Below, piece after piece: positions 1 to 9,262 of a stretch of 64,000 nucleotides of DNA. Position 1 is the stretch's first letter. Each line of letters begins with the position of its first letter. A program made the position numbers and the translations under genes. Under the pieces are notes generated by a model. It worked only from the letters and a program-made list of their open reading frames with translations. It was not told the DNA's origin and made no database searches. The stretch is from Dacryopinax spathularia (Eukaryota > Basidiomycota > Dacrymycetes > Dacrymycetales > Dacrymycetaceae): NCBI GenBank assembly GCA_037974965.1, contig JBBPFI010000014.1:992001-1056000 (forward strand). Direction: 5' to 3'.

Positions 1-279
1 CAGTTTCCTGGCGCGTTTCAAGGCATCAAGAGCTTGTTCAAGGTAAGTAAAGTCTTCTTTTGGCATTCATTACTAACTCTACATAAGCTTATCTGGGGGC
101 GCACCCCTTCGTTCGAAGCCCTGCTGCAATTCGCCAATCGGGCCCATAAGTTGATCGCGGCCATCAACCTTGTCCTCACTGGCCTGAAGACGATGAGGGG
201 ACTGTTGAGGGAGTTGAGGGATGGAGGGGAAAGGGGGGGAAGGGGGAATGGGGGGGGAGAGGGAAATAACCATGTGTAA
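1..279 (+). CDS. 3' end of an unrecognised gene inside the CACTA element
   Basis: The window opens inside an exon (1-42). A clean intron follows (43-87, GTAAGT donor, CTAAC branch, AAG acceptor), and the last exon (88-279) ends at TAA 277-279. The visible C-terminus has an amphipathic stretch (roughly 30 residues, rich in Leu, Ala and Ile), then a Gly/Arg/Glu-rich tail encoded by a purine-only run of G and A. It has the same strand as the second gene at 4147-5303. It could be a third element-borne gene or cargo captured by the transposon; no family is recognised, and the missing 5' part prevents a better call. Confidence 0.55.
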   Translation, partial: QFPGAFQGIKSLFKVSKVFFWHSLLTLHKLIWGRTPSFEALLQFANRAHKLIAAINLVLTGLKTMRGLLRELRDGGERGGRGNGGGEGNNHV

Positions 280-383
280 CTGAGATTGCCTCAGTATAAT
301 CTTTTCTAATGTTTTTGTGAGTTATCAACTCGTCGAACGCATTTCATTACTAACTACTTTCTTTAGACTCTCTAGCTACTTTT

Positions 384-3300
384 CTATCGACTCATAGCTC
401 TAGGGGTCGTTTCCAAATGGTAATCACCGATTCCCTTTTTTTTCTTTGCACTTCGCAACAGTCCCTTGGGGCGGGGGATGAGCTCTTTCGGAGATTGGGC
501 CGGAATGACCTCTGTCAAGAGGTCGTTCCTGCTCATCTCGATCGTTTTGCTCTCCTTCCAGTTGTTCTCCCCCATCTTCGGCTCCTCCTTCAGCTCCTCC
601 TCCTTCTTCTCCTGCTGCTTCTGCTTCTGCTTCTTCTGCTTCTTCTGCTTCTTCTGCTTCTTCTGCTCCAGAATTCGCTCGCTCATACTCTTTCGCAGGG
701 CTATATTCTTTTCAAGGGGACACGCGATCAAGGGATAACGCGATGCATTGGTCTAAGCTACGAGTAAGTTTTGTATCTATGTCTTTGTATTCTATTGATC
801 ATCTTCCGCAGGCGCGCGAGCCAGTTCTTCGGCCGTATAAACGGGAAGATGCAAGCCGACTCGGTCGATTATGCAGAAGCGACCTCGGCAGTCAAGGACG
901 CGCCCGACTACCGCCTTCACTTCGCACAAGTCCACGACTTGCATGCCGGCGAGCATCTTGAACGCCATTGCTGCGCCTGGTGGAGCCGCTTGGGTGTCTC
1001 GCTTGCAAGGCTTGATGCATGCGATCTGGTATTGCGTTCCGCCCAGCTGGATCACGATGATGTGCTGAAGCTGGCCATAGCACACATTTGGCAGACTCCC
1101 CTTGCGAGAGGAGTGCTCGTACTGCTCAAGGTAAGTCGCAGTTCATCCTGCAGAGAAACGTGCTTACCCTGATATAGGTCATATCGCGAAACTGTCGCGT
1201 ACCCACCATTTGGGCAGCGTGTACGGTATCCCCATGTCCGGGAACGCGTGCTTTGGCCCATTGTACGAGTTCGCCGCCTAGCAGGTCAGCCATGGCCTCA
1301 GGGACGATTCCCAAGTGATCTTGCAGGTGAGCCTTGAGCAGTCGTTTCATGACTGGGCTGATCTTCATTACAGACCTTGGGAAGAGCAACTTGTAGCTCT
1401 CGCCTTCGACATCGGCAACGTCTCCTGGTTCGGGCTTCAGCTCAGAGTACCTCAGTATGAGGTGCTTCCACTGAGCCCGCTCCAATAGACTACAATCGAT
1501 CCCTGGGTAAGGATTCTTTCTTGCTGTGACCGCGCGCTGAAGCATTCCGCAGAATCGCTCCATCGCGAACGACCAGGTAGTCCAGACCGGTCCGACCCAC
1601 TCGATGTAGTCCGCGACGTGCAAGAGTCCATGGATCGTGCCCGGACAGAGGGCCGCTCGCTCAGGACGTCTGCGGACGTACAAGCTCTCGTACTTAACGA
1701 CCCAGTCGGCCAACGCCTCACGGATCTTGGAGGAGAAGTTGGATGGATACGAGAAGTCGAGGCATTGATTGATGACGCGGACGAGCGTCGTCAAGTGTGA
1801 ATAGTACACCGGCCGTTCAAACCTGTTCCACAGCACAATGGGCGCTAACTGTGTGATCCAGATCATCCACGTCTCGGCAATCCACTCGTGTCGCTTGTCC
1901 AGCAAGTGCGGCACGCGTCTGCCAAACGCTCCTGGTATCGTCTGGCCGCCTTTTTCCACTTGGTCAGCGACAGCCGCCCAGACATCGGGAGGCAGCACGA
2001 AGACTTCGTTGGCGACTTCCTCGACGCGTCCCTCGTTGCCCATCCAGAGTCTCAAGAGCAGCGGGACGACGTTTTCGAATAGGAGGTGCATAAAGTCGAG
2101 GGGGAACGACCAGGGCCAGACAATGCTCCCAAAGCATTGCCATATGCTCTCTCCCTTGACCCCTGTCTCCTTGGCGATTCGCTGGGCTTCTGCATCGGTG
2201 CGTGCCTCCTTGATTCTCTTCGTTGCGTCCAGGAATGACTGATGGGTCCGCATAGGAAGGTCTCGAGGGTCGTACTGGTCCAGGCCAGCTTGCTGTGGAG
2301 CTCGCATAGTACCTCTGTCAAGAGGTACTGAGCTTCCCCTGCCATCCGGTCCCCTCACTGACGTGATTTCGCAGGCACGACATGGCTTGTAGCCATTGTG
2401 TCCCTTCAAGTTCATGAGCTTGGCGACAGCGGGCATATCGCCAAAGAGGAGGATCAGATGGGCGCGCAAGGTAAAGTTCTCTTTCCTGTGCGCATCCCAT
2501 GCCCTAACCCCCTGTGCCAGGTCGAGAAGCTCCTGTACAAGCGGGAAGTGGAAGGAATCCGGGTCCTTCATCTGCTTGGGCCCCGGTATCGCGCATACAC
2601 CGAGGATGTTGGCGGTGAGCATGCGTTGCTCAGGGGGGAGGTTGTAGTTGAAGAGGATGGTGGGCCAGCAAGTGGCCTTTGTGCGTTTGAAGGGGGCGAA
2701 GCCGTCGAACGAGAGGCCGAGTGGGATATCCCTAGGTGCGCCAAAGTACTTCTCGTCCAGTCTTCTGCCGCTGACTTCGATGTAGGAGTCGCAGAGCTGG
2801 CGGTAGAGCTTGCCCTGGAAGATGTCGGTCATCTGGGCTGCCGTTGGGTCCTGGCTTGCTCTGTACAAGCCCAAGACCTTGGCAAGCTCCGGATTCCGAT
2901 ACTGGGCTTGCAGCTGCGGGACCAGGGGCAGATACGACCACTGCCGGCGTGGGCGCTTGTCTGCCGTATACCGAGGTTCCTCGCAGTATGGACAGACGTC
3001 CAGCTCGGTCAAGGCGCCCGTATATGCGACGCACGAGTTGACGCAGCAGTCATACTTGACTGGTGCGAGCTGCGAGTACGCTTCTACACACTTCTTGACG
3101 GCGTGTAGGGGTGGAAAGCGCTCTGGGAATGCCTCGCTCAGGACGTCGTATTGGGCTATGGTAAGTTTCGCTTTCATCTTCACTCGAAATGCTTTGAGTG
3201 TGCACTGATCGGACTCGGACAGGGTGTCTATCTCTTCTATTAGTCTTGCTTGAGAAGGGAGCTTCCTTCAAGTACGTACCTGGTATCTCACGGAGTAGCC

Positions 3301-3811
3301 GCTCAATCAGCTCACTCATCCCCCCTTCCTCCTCCTCAGCCTCCTCCAGCCTTCGCAGCCGTTCATCGTCCTCGCGCACACGCGCCTGCTCCTCCAAGTC
3401 CTCAAGCAGCGCCTGCATCTCTGCCTGTACGTCCCTCTCCCTCTCCTCCATCTCCTCGAGCTCATCCACTTGCTCAGCTTGCGGTCCCAGCGAACGAGAT
3501 GTTAGGGGTATGCCGACAGGCTCCTCCTGCTCCTGCTCCTGCTCCTCCTGCTCCTGCTCCTGCTCCTCCAGCTCCAGCTCCAGCCCCAGCCCCTCCTGCC
3601 CCAGCCCCTCCTGCCCCAGCTCCTCCTGCTCCAGCGCGTCCACCTGCATCTCGTGCACGTCTGCTGCATGCCTGTGACGCGGCTGATAACGGAACTTCAG
3701 CAACTTTAGCAGAGTTGCGACTTCCTTTGCGCGCATAGCATCCAGATGTCGACCAACCGTCGACAAGGGCAACACGTTACCACAGCAGCCACATTTGCGC
3801 GTTTGAGCCAT
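384..3811 (-). CDS. CACTA transposase, Tnp2 family (PF02992-like)
   Basis: This enzyme would cut and paste the surrounding element. The N-terminal exon (3811 to about 3280) starts with a small Cys-rich motif (CGCCG...TVGRH, a zinc-finger-like start common in basidiomycete Tnp2 proteins), followed by a Glu/Gln/Leu-rich coiled coil. The main exon (about 3182-1168) has the Tnp2 landmarks: YDCCVNSC, a CPYC pair, DGFAPFKR, a CWP motif, a PGPKQMKDPDSF block, GYKPCRACE and FPLDFMHLLFENV. A further exon (1121-792) continues in phase after a GTAAGC intron. A Lys/Gln-rich stretch (about 752-384, repeated QKK) looks like the C-terminal tail, but I could not find a convincing donor joining it, so the gene may end at 792. 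The gene is divergent from 4147-5303. Confidence 0.85.
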
Positions 3812-4146
3812 CGTTTCAAGGTAAGTGCAGGAGCAATAGACGTGGATATATGCACTAACGCGACTTGTCGATATAGGTATCCAAATCAGGTAATATTCTT
3901 GGGCGATCATTTCGGTGCGGAACTTATTCTACCTTGTGACATCTACGCGTACTAACCTCACCTCCAGCATATATAGGCGCGTCTCTTCCCTCTCCCCCTT
4001 GCCCCCTTCTCTCCCCCGAACCATCGTGTATGCGCTCTGTGCGTCCTTACCTCCTCGTCCCAAACAGCGATCCCCCCCTCCCCTCCTCTGAGCCTTCCCA
4101 CATCTCAGCAACCCCTTCCCCCCGGTCGACTGCTCGCTCCTCCGCT

Positions 4147-5303
4147 ATGGGCGCCAACAAACCCAAGAAGAACACTAAGAAGACGTCTGCCAAGACGCCC
4201 GCCGACCTCCCTCCGGAGGTCACTGGGCAGCAGACCGCTGGAGCCAAGCGTCCTCGCCCGCGTCCCCTTCCCCCCCAGCAGGCAACCGAACCTCAGGCGC
4301 AACGTGAGCCTGCCCCCCTCCCTCCCCTTCCCCCGACCCCGGCGACCAGCCACGAGTCGGATACCGATGCTGGGGACGAGATCGGCCAACCGCCTGCGAA
4401 GCGGGCTCGCAAGGACGCTGATGCACAGAAGCAGGCGATGAACGCTGCTGACGTCGAAGGGGCGAAGAAGAAGAAGGCAACGCACAAGGATCAGCTGGAG
4501 CAGATCCGCGGGCAGATGAGCGATATGGAGAAGCAGGCGGATACTCAGCAGGGTATGTTCATTTTCGATGCGCATATACTTACTGATACTTGTCTCAGCC
4601 CTCATTGCTGCCCTCCAAGCGCAGTTGGAAGCAGCCACACGTGCCGCTGAGTCTGCTCAGGCGTCGAACAAGGAACAGGCCAAGCCGGAGACCATCAAGA
4701 AGCCCACGGGCACGGCCGGCCGTGCGACAACTTTCAAGGACGACGGCGTCACTGTCATTGAACATGGGTATCGTCTGCAGGAGGAGATGAAGCTTACCAA
4801 CAACAGGGTGACCTATCTTAATGCCATTGTAAGTCCGTTGATACTAACTACAACCTTCTTAACTAACTTTTACACAGCGAGCCGTCCATGAGGCCATCAA
4901 TGGCGCACACATGAACATGGAGACACTATACAAAGACCAGCCTACTGCGAAGATCCTCGAAGTCTGCGTTCTGGTAAGTACGGACTGGCCACTTGGACAG
5001 GAATACTTACCATTGTCATAGGCTAGTGCGAAGGAGCCTCACTTGGCGCTCTGCGAGCGCGACTGGGCGACGAAAGCGATTCTGAAGCAACGCCTGTCCA
5101 ACCTTCGTAACGCGCGGAAGAACAAGATCAAGATCGCCAACGGCGAAAAGGCGAAGCCGAAGTCGTCGCTGCAGAAGGAGAAGGAGAAGGTGGAGAAGCT
5201 GGAGAAGCTGCTGAAGCGTGCGCTGGCAAAGCTGCTCGAGCACGAGATCGAGCTGGACGAGGAGGAGGAGGAGGAGGAGGAGGAGGAGGAGAACAACGAG
5301 TAA
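4147..5303 (+). CDS. Second gene of the CACTA element, charged coiled-coil protein
   Basis: Four exons (4147-4552, 4599-4828, 4878-4973, 5022-5303) join in phase to give 337 residues. The N-terminus is Lys/Pro-rich, with KRPRPRP and KRARK stretches that could serve as nuclear localisation signals. The middle is Ala/Gln/Glu coiled coil. The C-terminus is a long Lys/Glu/Leu coiled coil ending in an uninterrupted Glu run encoded by GAG repeats (5258-5290). An in-frame ATG at 4030 would add 39 residues. By position and character it resembles the DNA-binding accessory genes (TnpA-like) that accompany CACTA transposases, but no sequence family is recognised. The 3' end is followed closely by the hairpin terminus. 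Confidence 0.7.
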
Positions 5304-5543
5304 ACGCCGCTTTCGGGACTGTTTCGCAATAAAAAAAAAACATGTATTATCACGTCGTTTCTACAGTAATGCTATGTCCGTTCCACATTAAACCTACTGC
5401 TGCTGTCCCCAAGCTCGACGCCATAAGATTCACTGAGTTCCTCTGGGAGAACTACTACGGGCGTCGCAACTGTTCCTTTTGCTTTCCCTCGCAGATCGCA
5501 CAGTAAATAGAAGTTTAATATCATTTATTAACACATTAGTTCT

Positions 5544-5714
5544 CATTGGGTACCTCTGTGAGAGGTACCCAATGATTTAACCCACATTACATCTAATCTA
5601 AATGAATACTACTACTGGGGTAGCTAGTAGAACTAGCTACCCCGGAGGACCCTAATACAGTAGTTCTAACTACTGATGTCGGAGTGATTCTCACTCCGAC
5701 GCGCGCGTCTAGTG
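5544..5714. repeat. CACTA right-end subterminal hairpins and TAGTG terminus
   Basis: Four perfect hairpins stand in a row. The first has a 14 bp stem at 5544-5557/5561-5574 with loop GTG. The second has a 12 bp stem at 5617-5628/5632-5643 with loop AGA. The third has a 7 bp stem at 5659-5665/5668-5674 with loop CT. The fourth has a 10 bp stem at 5678-5687/5691-5700 with loop TTC. The element then ends GCGCGCGTCTAGTG. CACTA elements usually carry short subterminal repeats bound by an accessory protein; palindromes with 2-3 nt loops are an unusual form of that. Confidence 0.75.
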
Positions 5715-6141
5715 GGTGTTGTAAGCCTCGATTGCGACTTCGTTTGCCCGGGATATTCATTCGCTCGGAGATGGACAGGGTCCCGCCGGCAGTTTGGCCC
5801 GAAGAGTTGGGTGATGCCAAGTATGTTCATCTAGTCTTGTGAACCAGCTATTCATGGGTTATTTCACTTCAAACCAGCACAAGTACTAGCAAGTAGGGAT
5901 ATAGCTTAGGTAGTAAGAAGGTAGATTGTCATAAGAGAAAGGGATGGATGTGATAGGAGGCGCAGCTTCGGAAATGCACATTTGTTGCGGGGGGCGGTGA
6001 AAAGGGCGGAGAGAGACAGCAACGTCATCCGTCCGCGTACAACCCACGGTCCCTTGTTCAGTCCATCACCGTCTACTCACAGTCACACACCAACGACCAC
6101 CACCCTCCCAACGACTAGTTATCCTACGTTAATAAGTAACG
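5715..6141. other. Intergenic DNA and SEC17 promoter
   Basis: No gene is seen. The last 150 bases before the SEC17 start are CT/CA-rich (CACAGTCACACACC and similar), as expected for a fungal 5' leader. The possible CACTA target duplication GGT is at 5715-5717. Confidence 0.5.
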
Positions 6142-7246
6142 ATGGCCCCCAGCGCAGCGCAGAACCTGCTCGCCAAAGCCGACAAGAAATTCCGCTCCTC
6201 CCCAGGCTGGTTCAGCAGCAACGCGTCCAAATACGAAGAAGCCGGCGACCTATACCAGCAAGCGGCGAACGCGTTCAAGCTCGAGAAACTGTTCAAGGAG
6301 GCTGGGGACGCGCATGCGCGGGAGGCGGAGTGTAGGGAGCTGCAGGGGGAGAAGGACGAGGCTGCGGCTGCGTGGTGGAATGCGGGGAAGGCGTATAAGA
6401 AGGGGTATCCGGAGGGTGGGCGCCTGTTCCCCGTCTCACCACTCGCTACCAGACTTACTCACCTGGATTGGTCGGGTAGATGCGATCAACGCTCTGACGA
6501 AGACGATCACTCTGCTGACACAGGCGGGCAAGTTCCGCCAAGCTGCTGATAGGGAGAAAGAGATCGCCCAGATCTACCTACAGGACTCACACGACCTCGC
6601 CCGCGCCGTCGAGAGCTTCGAGCGCGCTGGCGACTGGTACGCGCAGGAAGATGCCATGGCGTGCGTCCTGTCCCCTTCTCTCTTCTCTGCACTCTCTCCC
6701 CTCTGTCTTTTGCTCTATTTATGATGAATATTGGCGCTGATGGTGAACATGTAGAACGGCAAATGGCTGCTATAAGGAAGCAGCGGACCTGCATGCCGAG
6801 CTGGAACATTACCCGCAGGCGATCGAGCGGTATCAGCAGGTTGCGGACCATTCGCTTACGAGCTCGTTGACGCGGTACAGCGTTAAGGAGTACTGGTTGC
6901 GCGCTCTGCTTTGCGCTCTGGCAATTCCCGTAAGTGCCCACCTACCTCATTCCTCTTTAATTGGAGAGGGAGAAGGAGACCAAGGTCGCTGACGCTCCCT
7001 TGCTCGTAGGACGCCATCTCGGCCAAACGCGACCTGGACCAATACATCGCGAAAGACATCACCTTCGGGAGCACGCGCGAAGCCCAATTCGTCCAAAAGC
7101 TGATCGACGCCGTCGAGAACGACGACGTGGACGACTTCACCGCCGCGGTCGCAGACTTTGACAGAGTCACGAGGCTCGATAATTGGAAGACGGCCGTGTT
7201 GCTGAAGATCAAGAAGGAGATGATGAAGGAGCCGAACCTTACTTAA
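6142..7246 (+). CDS. SEC17: Alpha-SNAP, SNARE disassembly adaptor
   Basis: Alpha-SNAP binds cis-SNARE bundles and recruits the NSF/Sec18 ATPase, which takes them apart after membrane fusion. Exons 6142-6415, 6480-6660, 6755-6929 and 7010-7246 join in phase to 288 residues, close to the usual ~290. The whole protein is the helical TPR-like SNAP repeat fold. It has the family's N-terminal membrane-proximal loop (KKFRSSPGWF), the repeated YEEAGDLYQQAANAFK and FKEAGDAHAREAE helices, the AADLHAELEHYPQAIERYQQ block, and the C-terminal NWKTAVLLKIKK segment whose leucines stimulate NSF. The first intron begins GTGGGC, a weak donor, but it preserves the conserved AYKKGYPE-DAINAL join. NPR2 follows on the same strand. 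Confidence 0.95.
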
Positions 7247-7442
7247 TTATGTGCGCGGCCCGGTGCTGGCCTGAGGGCGGGTGAATAGTGTAGTTGTAGG
7301 ATTTGGATAGAGGATAATGCATTGTTCTGTCCGGACTCTCTCCTGCCTCGTTGTTTCACTCCTGTGGTCCTCGAGGTCGAGGACCCTACCAACCTTCTCC
7401 TCACCGACGCCCTCGAAGACGCACACGATGTCCTAGCCCCCC

Positions 7443-9262
7443 ATGCCGCTCAGCGAGCCTGACGAGTCCTTCCTCCCCCGCATACACGCCGTCTTCTACG
7501 CCGTCTTCGACCCCTCCAAAGGTCCCAAAGTCGCGTACCAAGTGCCCGAAGGCCTCGTCTCATCCCGATACGCCGTCCCCGCCACGCCCACCGTCTCGCC
7601 CACCACCTCAACCGGGTTCAACAACCCCAACCCCAGCAGCACAACAGCCTCCTCAAGCAGTACACTGCTCGCCCTCGCTCCTCCTCCCAACCCCCCTCGC
7701 CCTCCCCCTCTGCCCCCGCAGCCCCTATTCGACTTCGCCGACGTCTCCGAGTTCGTCATCCCCAAAACGCAGCTCTGCAACCGGCTCGTGATCTGCACCA
7801 CCCCCAAGCACAAGATCGCGGGTTTCCCGGTGCTGCTCGAGAGCAGTCGGTATAAGCGGAACGAGTTTCGGTTTAATGTTTGTTTTGTGTTTGCGAGGAA
7901 TGCGGATTTGGGGTGTTATGAGCCTATTGTGAGGAAGGTGGGGAGGGTGTTGACTGAGTGTGAGGTATGTGTGCTCTTTCTGCCCTCTAACTTCCTCCTA
8001 TGCTTCTGAATGCAGAGGACGGGGCTGATATTATTGCGTAGCAAGACCGCTCGTTTCTTTCATCGCCGGAGACGTCACCGCGTATCTACCCGCTCCTCGA
8101 GCAGCTCTACGAAGACCTCAACTCGTACTCCGAGTCCTCGATCCCCCTGACGCAGCACACAACGCTCGACCTCAAGATCTTCCCCTTCTACCCCAACCCG
8201 CCCCAAGTACGGGACTGGGACGTCCCCGTCGCGCTCGTCGACATCGCCTCCAAACTGGACGGGTCGAGCGACGTGACCGTTTCCCGCGTCGTCGGGTGGA
8301 TCGACGGCGTGAGGTGCGTGGGGCGGATCGCGGAGGAGGCGGATGTGGACCTGGATTGGGTGAGGGGGTGCGTGGAGCATCTGCTGTATTATCAGCATAT
8401 TATGCTCCTGGACTTGTTTGCCCCGACGAACATCTATATGCTTACTCCGGCTTTCAAGTACCTCGCGATGGACCCGATCGTCTCCTCCGAATGTCCGCTC
8501 TATGTGACGCCGCCGAGCAAGCCACCGCTGGCGTGGCATACGCTGCTGAGGTTTTATACGAGGTTTAGGCCGGGGAAGACGGTTGCGGAATGGGCGGACG
8601 AGTGTGGGGTCGGGGAGGAAGTCGCACTGGACGCGAGGAGGTTCGTCACGTTTGGGGTCATCAAGGGCTTTTTACGAAGAGTGGAAAGATATCCGGTTTA
8701 CATCCCCGCTCCGGCGCTTCTACCACAGAATGGAGACGACGGCGAGCAAACGCCCGGACGGACAAGAAGTCGGACGCCAACTGCTTCTGGGAGGGAGAGG
8801 ACGAACACGCAGAGCTCGGCGGGAAGAGGGAGCAGCCGTACCCGTGGGCAACACGGGCAGAAAAGCAACCTCACGCGCCAACTGCTCGCACGGCCTTACT
8901 CGCACTCCCGACCCCGAGCTGACAGTCTCACCGCTGCCATCCCGCTCCCCCGTTCCAGTCCAGGCTCAGCAGGCACCACTCCTCCCGCTCCCGGCCTGCT
9001 AGGGACAAACGGCCACCCAAGCACAAGCAACCCAAACAGCGTATCGTTCGCCCCGCCCGCCCAGGTCCCTCCTGAGCTTATACAACTGCTGGATGGCACT
9101 CGCTCGGGGGACGAACTATGCTGGACGTTTGGGGTCGCGTGGGAGGATATGGAGGTTTGGCTCGCTATGATTGGCGGTGTTGCTCCTGTGCAGGACAAGG
9201 AGGGGGAGGGGGAGGAGAAGGTTAGGGCTGATCTGGGCAGGGTTAGGGTCGTTTTTCGGTGA
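7443..9262 (+). CDS. NPR2: Nitrogen permease regulator 2, SEACIT/GATOR1 subunit
   Basis: NPR2/NPRL2 forms, with NPR3 and IML1, the complex at the vacuole that restrains TORC1 when amino acids are scarce. Exon 1 (7443-7964) and exon 2 (8042-9262) are separated by a 77 nt intron and give 580 residues. Near the N-terminus is the longin-like start (FLPRIHAVFYAVFDPSKGPKV), then SEFVIPKTQLCNRLV, KIAGFPVLLE and the RNEFRFNVCFVF strand. Exon 2 opens with DRSFLSSPE, and the C-terminal part holds VRGCVEHLLYYQHIMLLDLF and a winged-helix-like end. Two low-complexity inserts are visible: a Ser/Pro/Thr tract after about residue 45, and a Ser/Arg/Gly-rich one between about 430 and 530. Confidence 0.93.

Larger units (their letters stand above)
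1..5714. mobile_element. CACTA (EnSpm) DNA transposon, right part; left end outside the window
   Basis: A Tnp2-family transposase on the minus strand, a divergent gene on the plus strand and the 3' end of a further plus-strand gene lie left of a CACTA-type terminus. Read inward from 5714 on the minus strand, the element begins CACTAGACGCGCGCG and then runs into subterminal hairpins. CACTA elements end in CACTA/TAGTG and make a 3 bp target duplication; GGT (5715-5717) would be the right copy, but the left end is not in view. Coding frames are largely open, so the copy may be fairly young. Family call from the transposase is firm; the exact right boundary rests on the TAGTG end. Confidence 0.8.

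Noticed and set aside
3520-3610. CTCCTG repeats as a possible satellite or CRISPR-like array
   Set aside because: They are degenerate coding repeats of Glu/Gln residues within the transposase; there are no spacers and no equal units.
3198-3738. Plus-strand Ser- and Pro-rich frames of about 160 codons
   Set aside because: They are the complement of the Glu/Gln-rich coiled coil in the transposase N-terminus.
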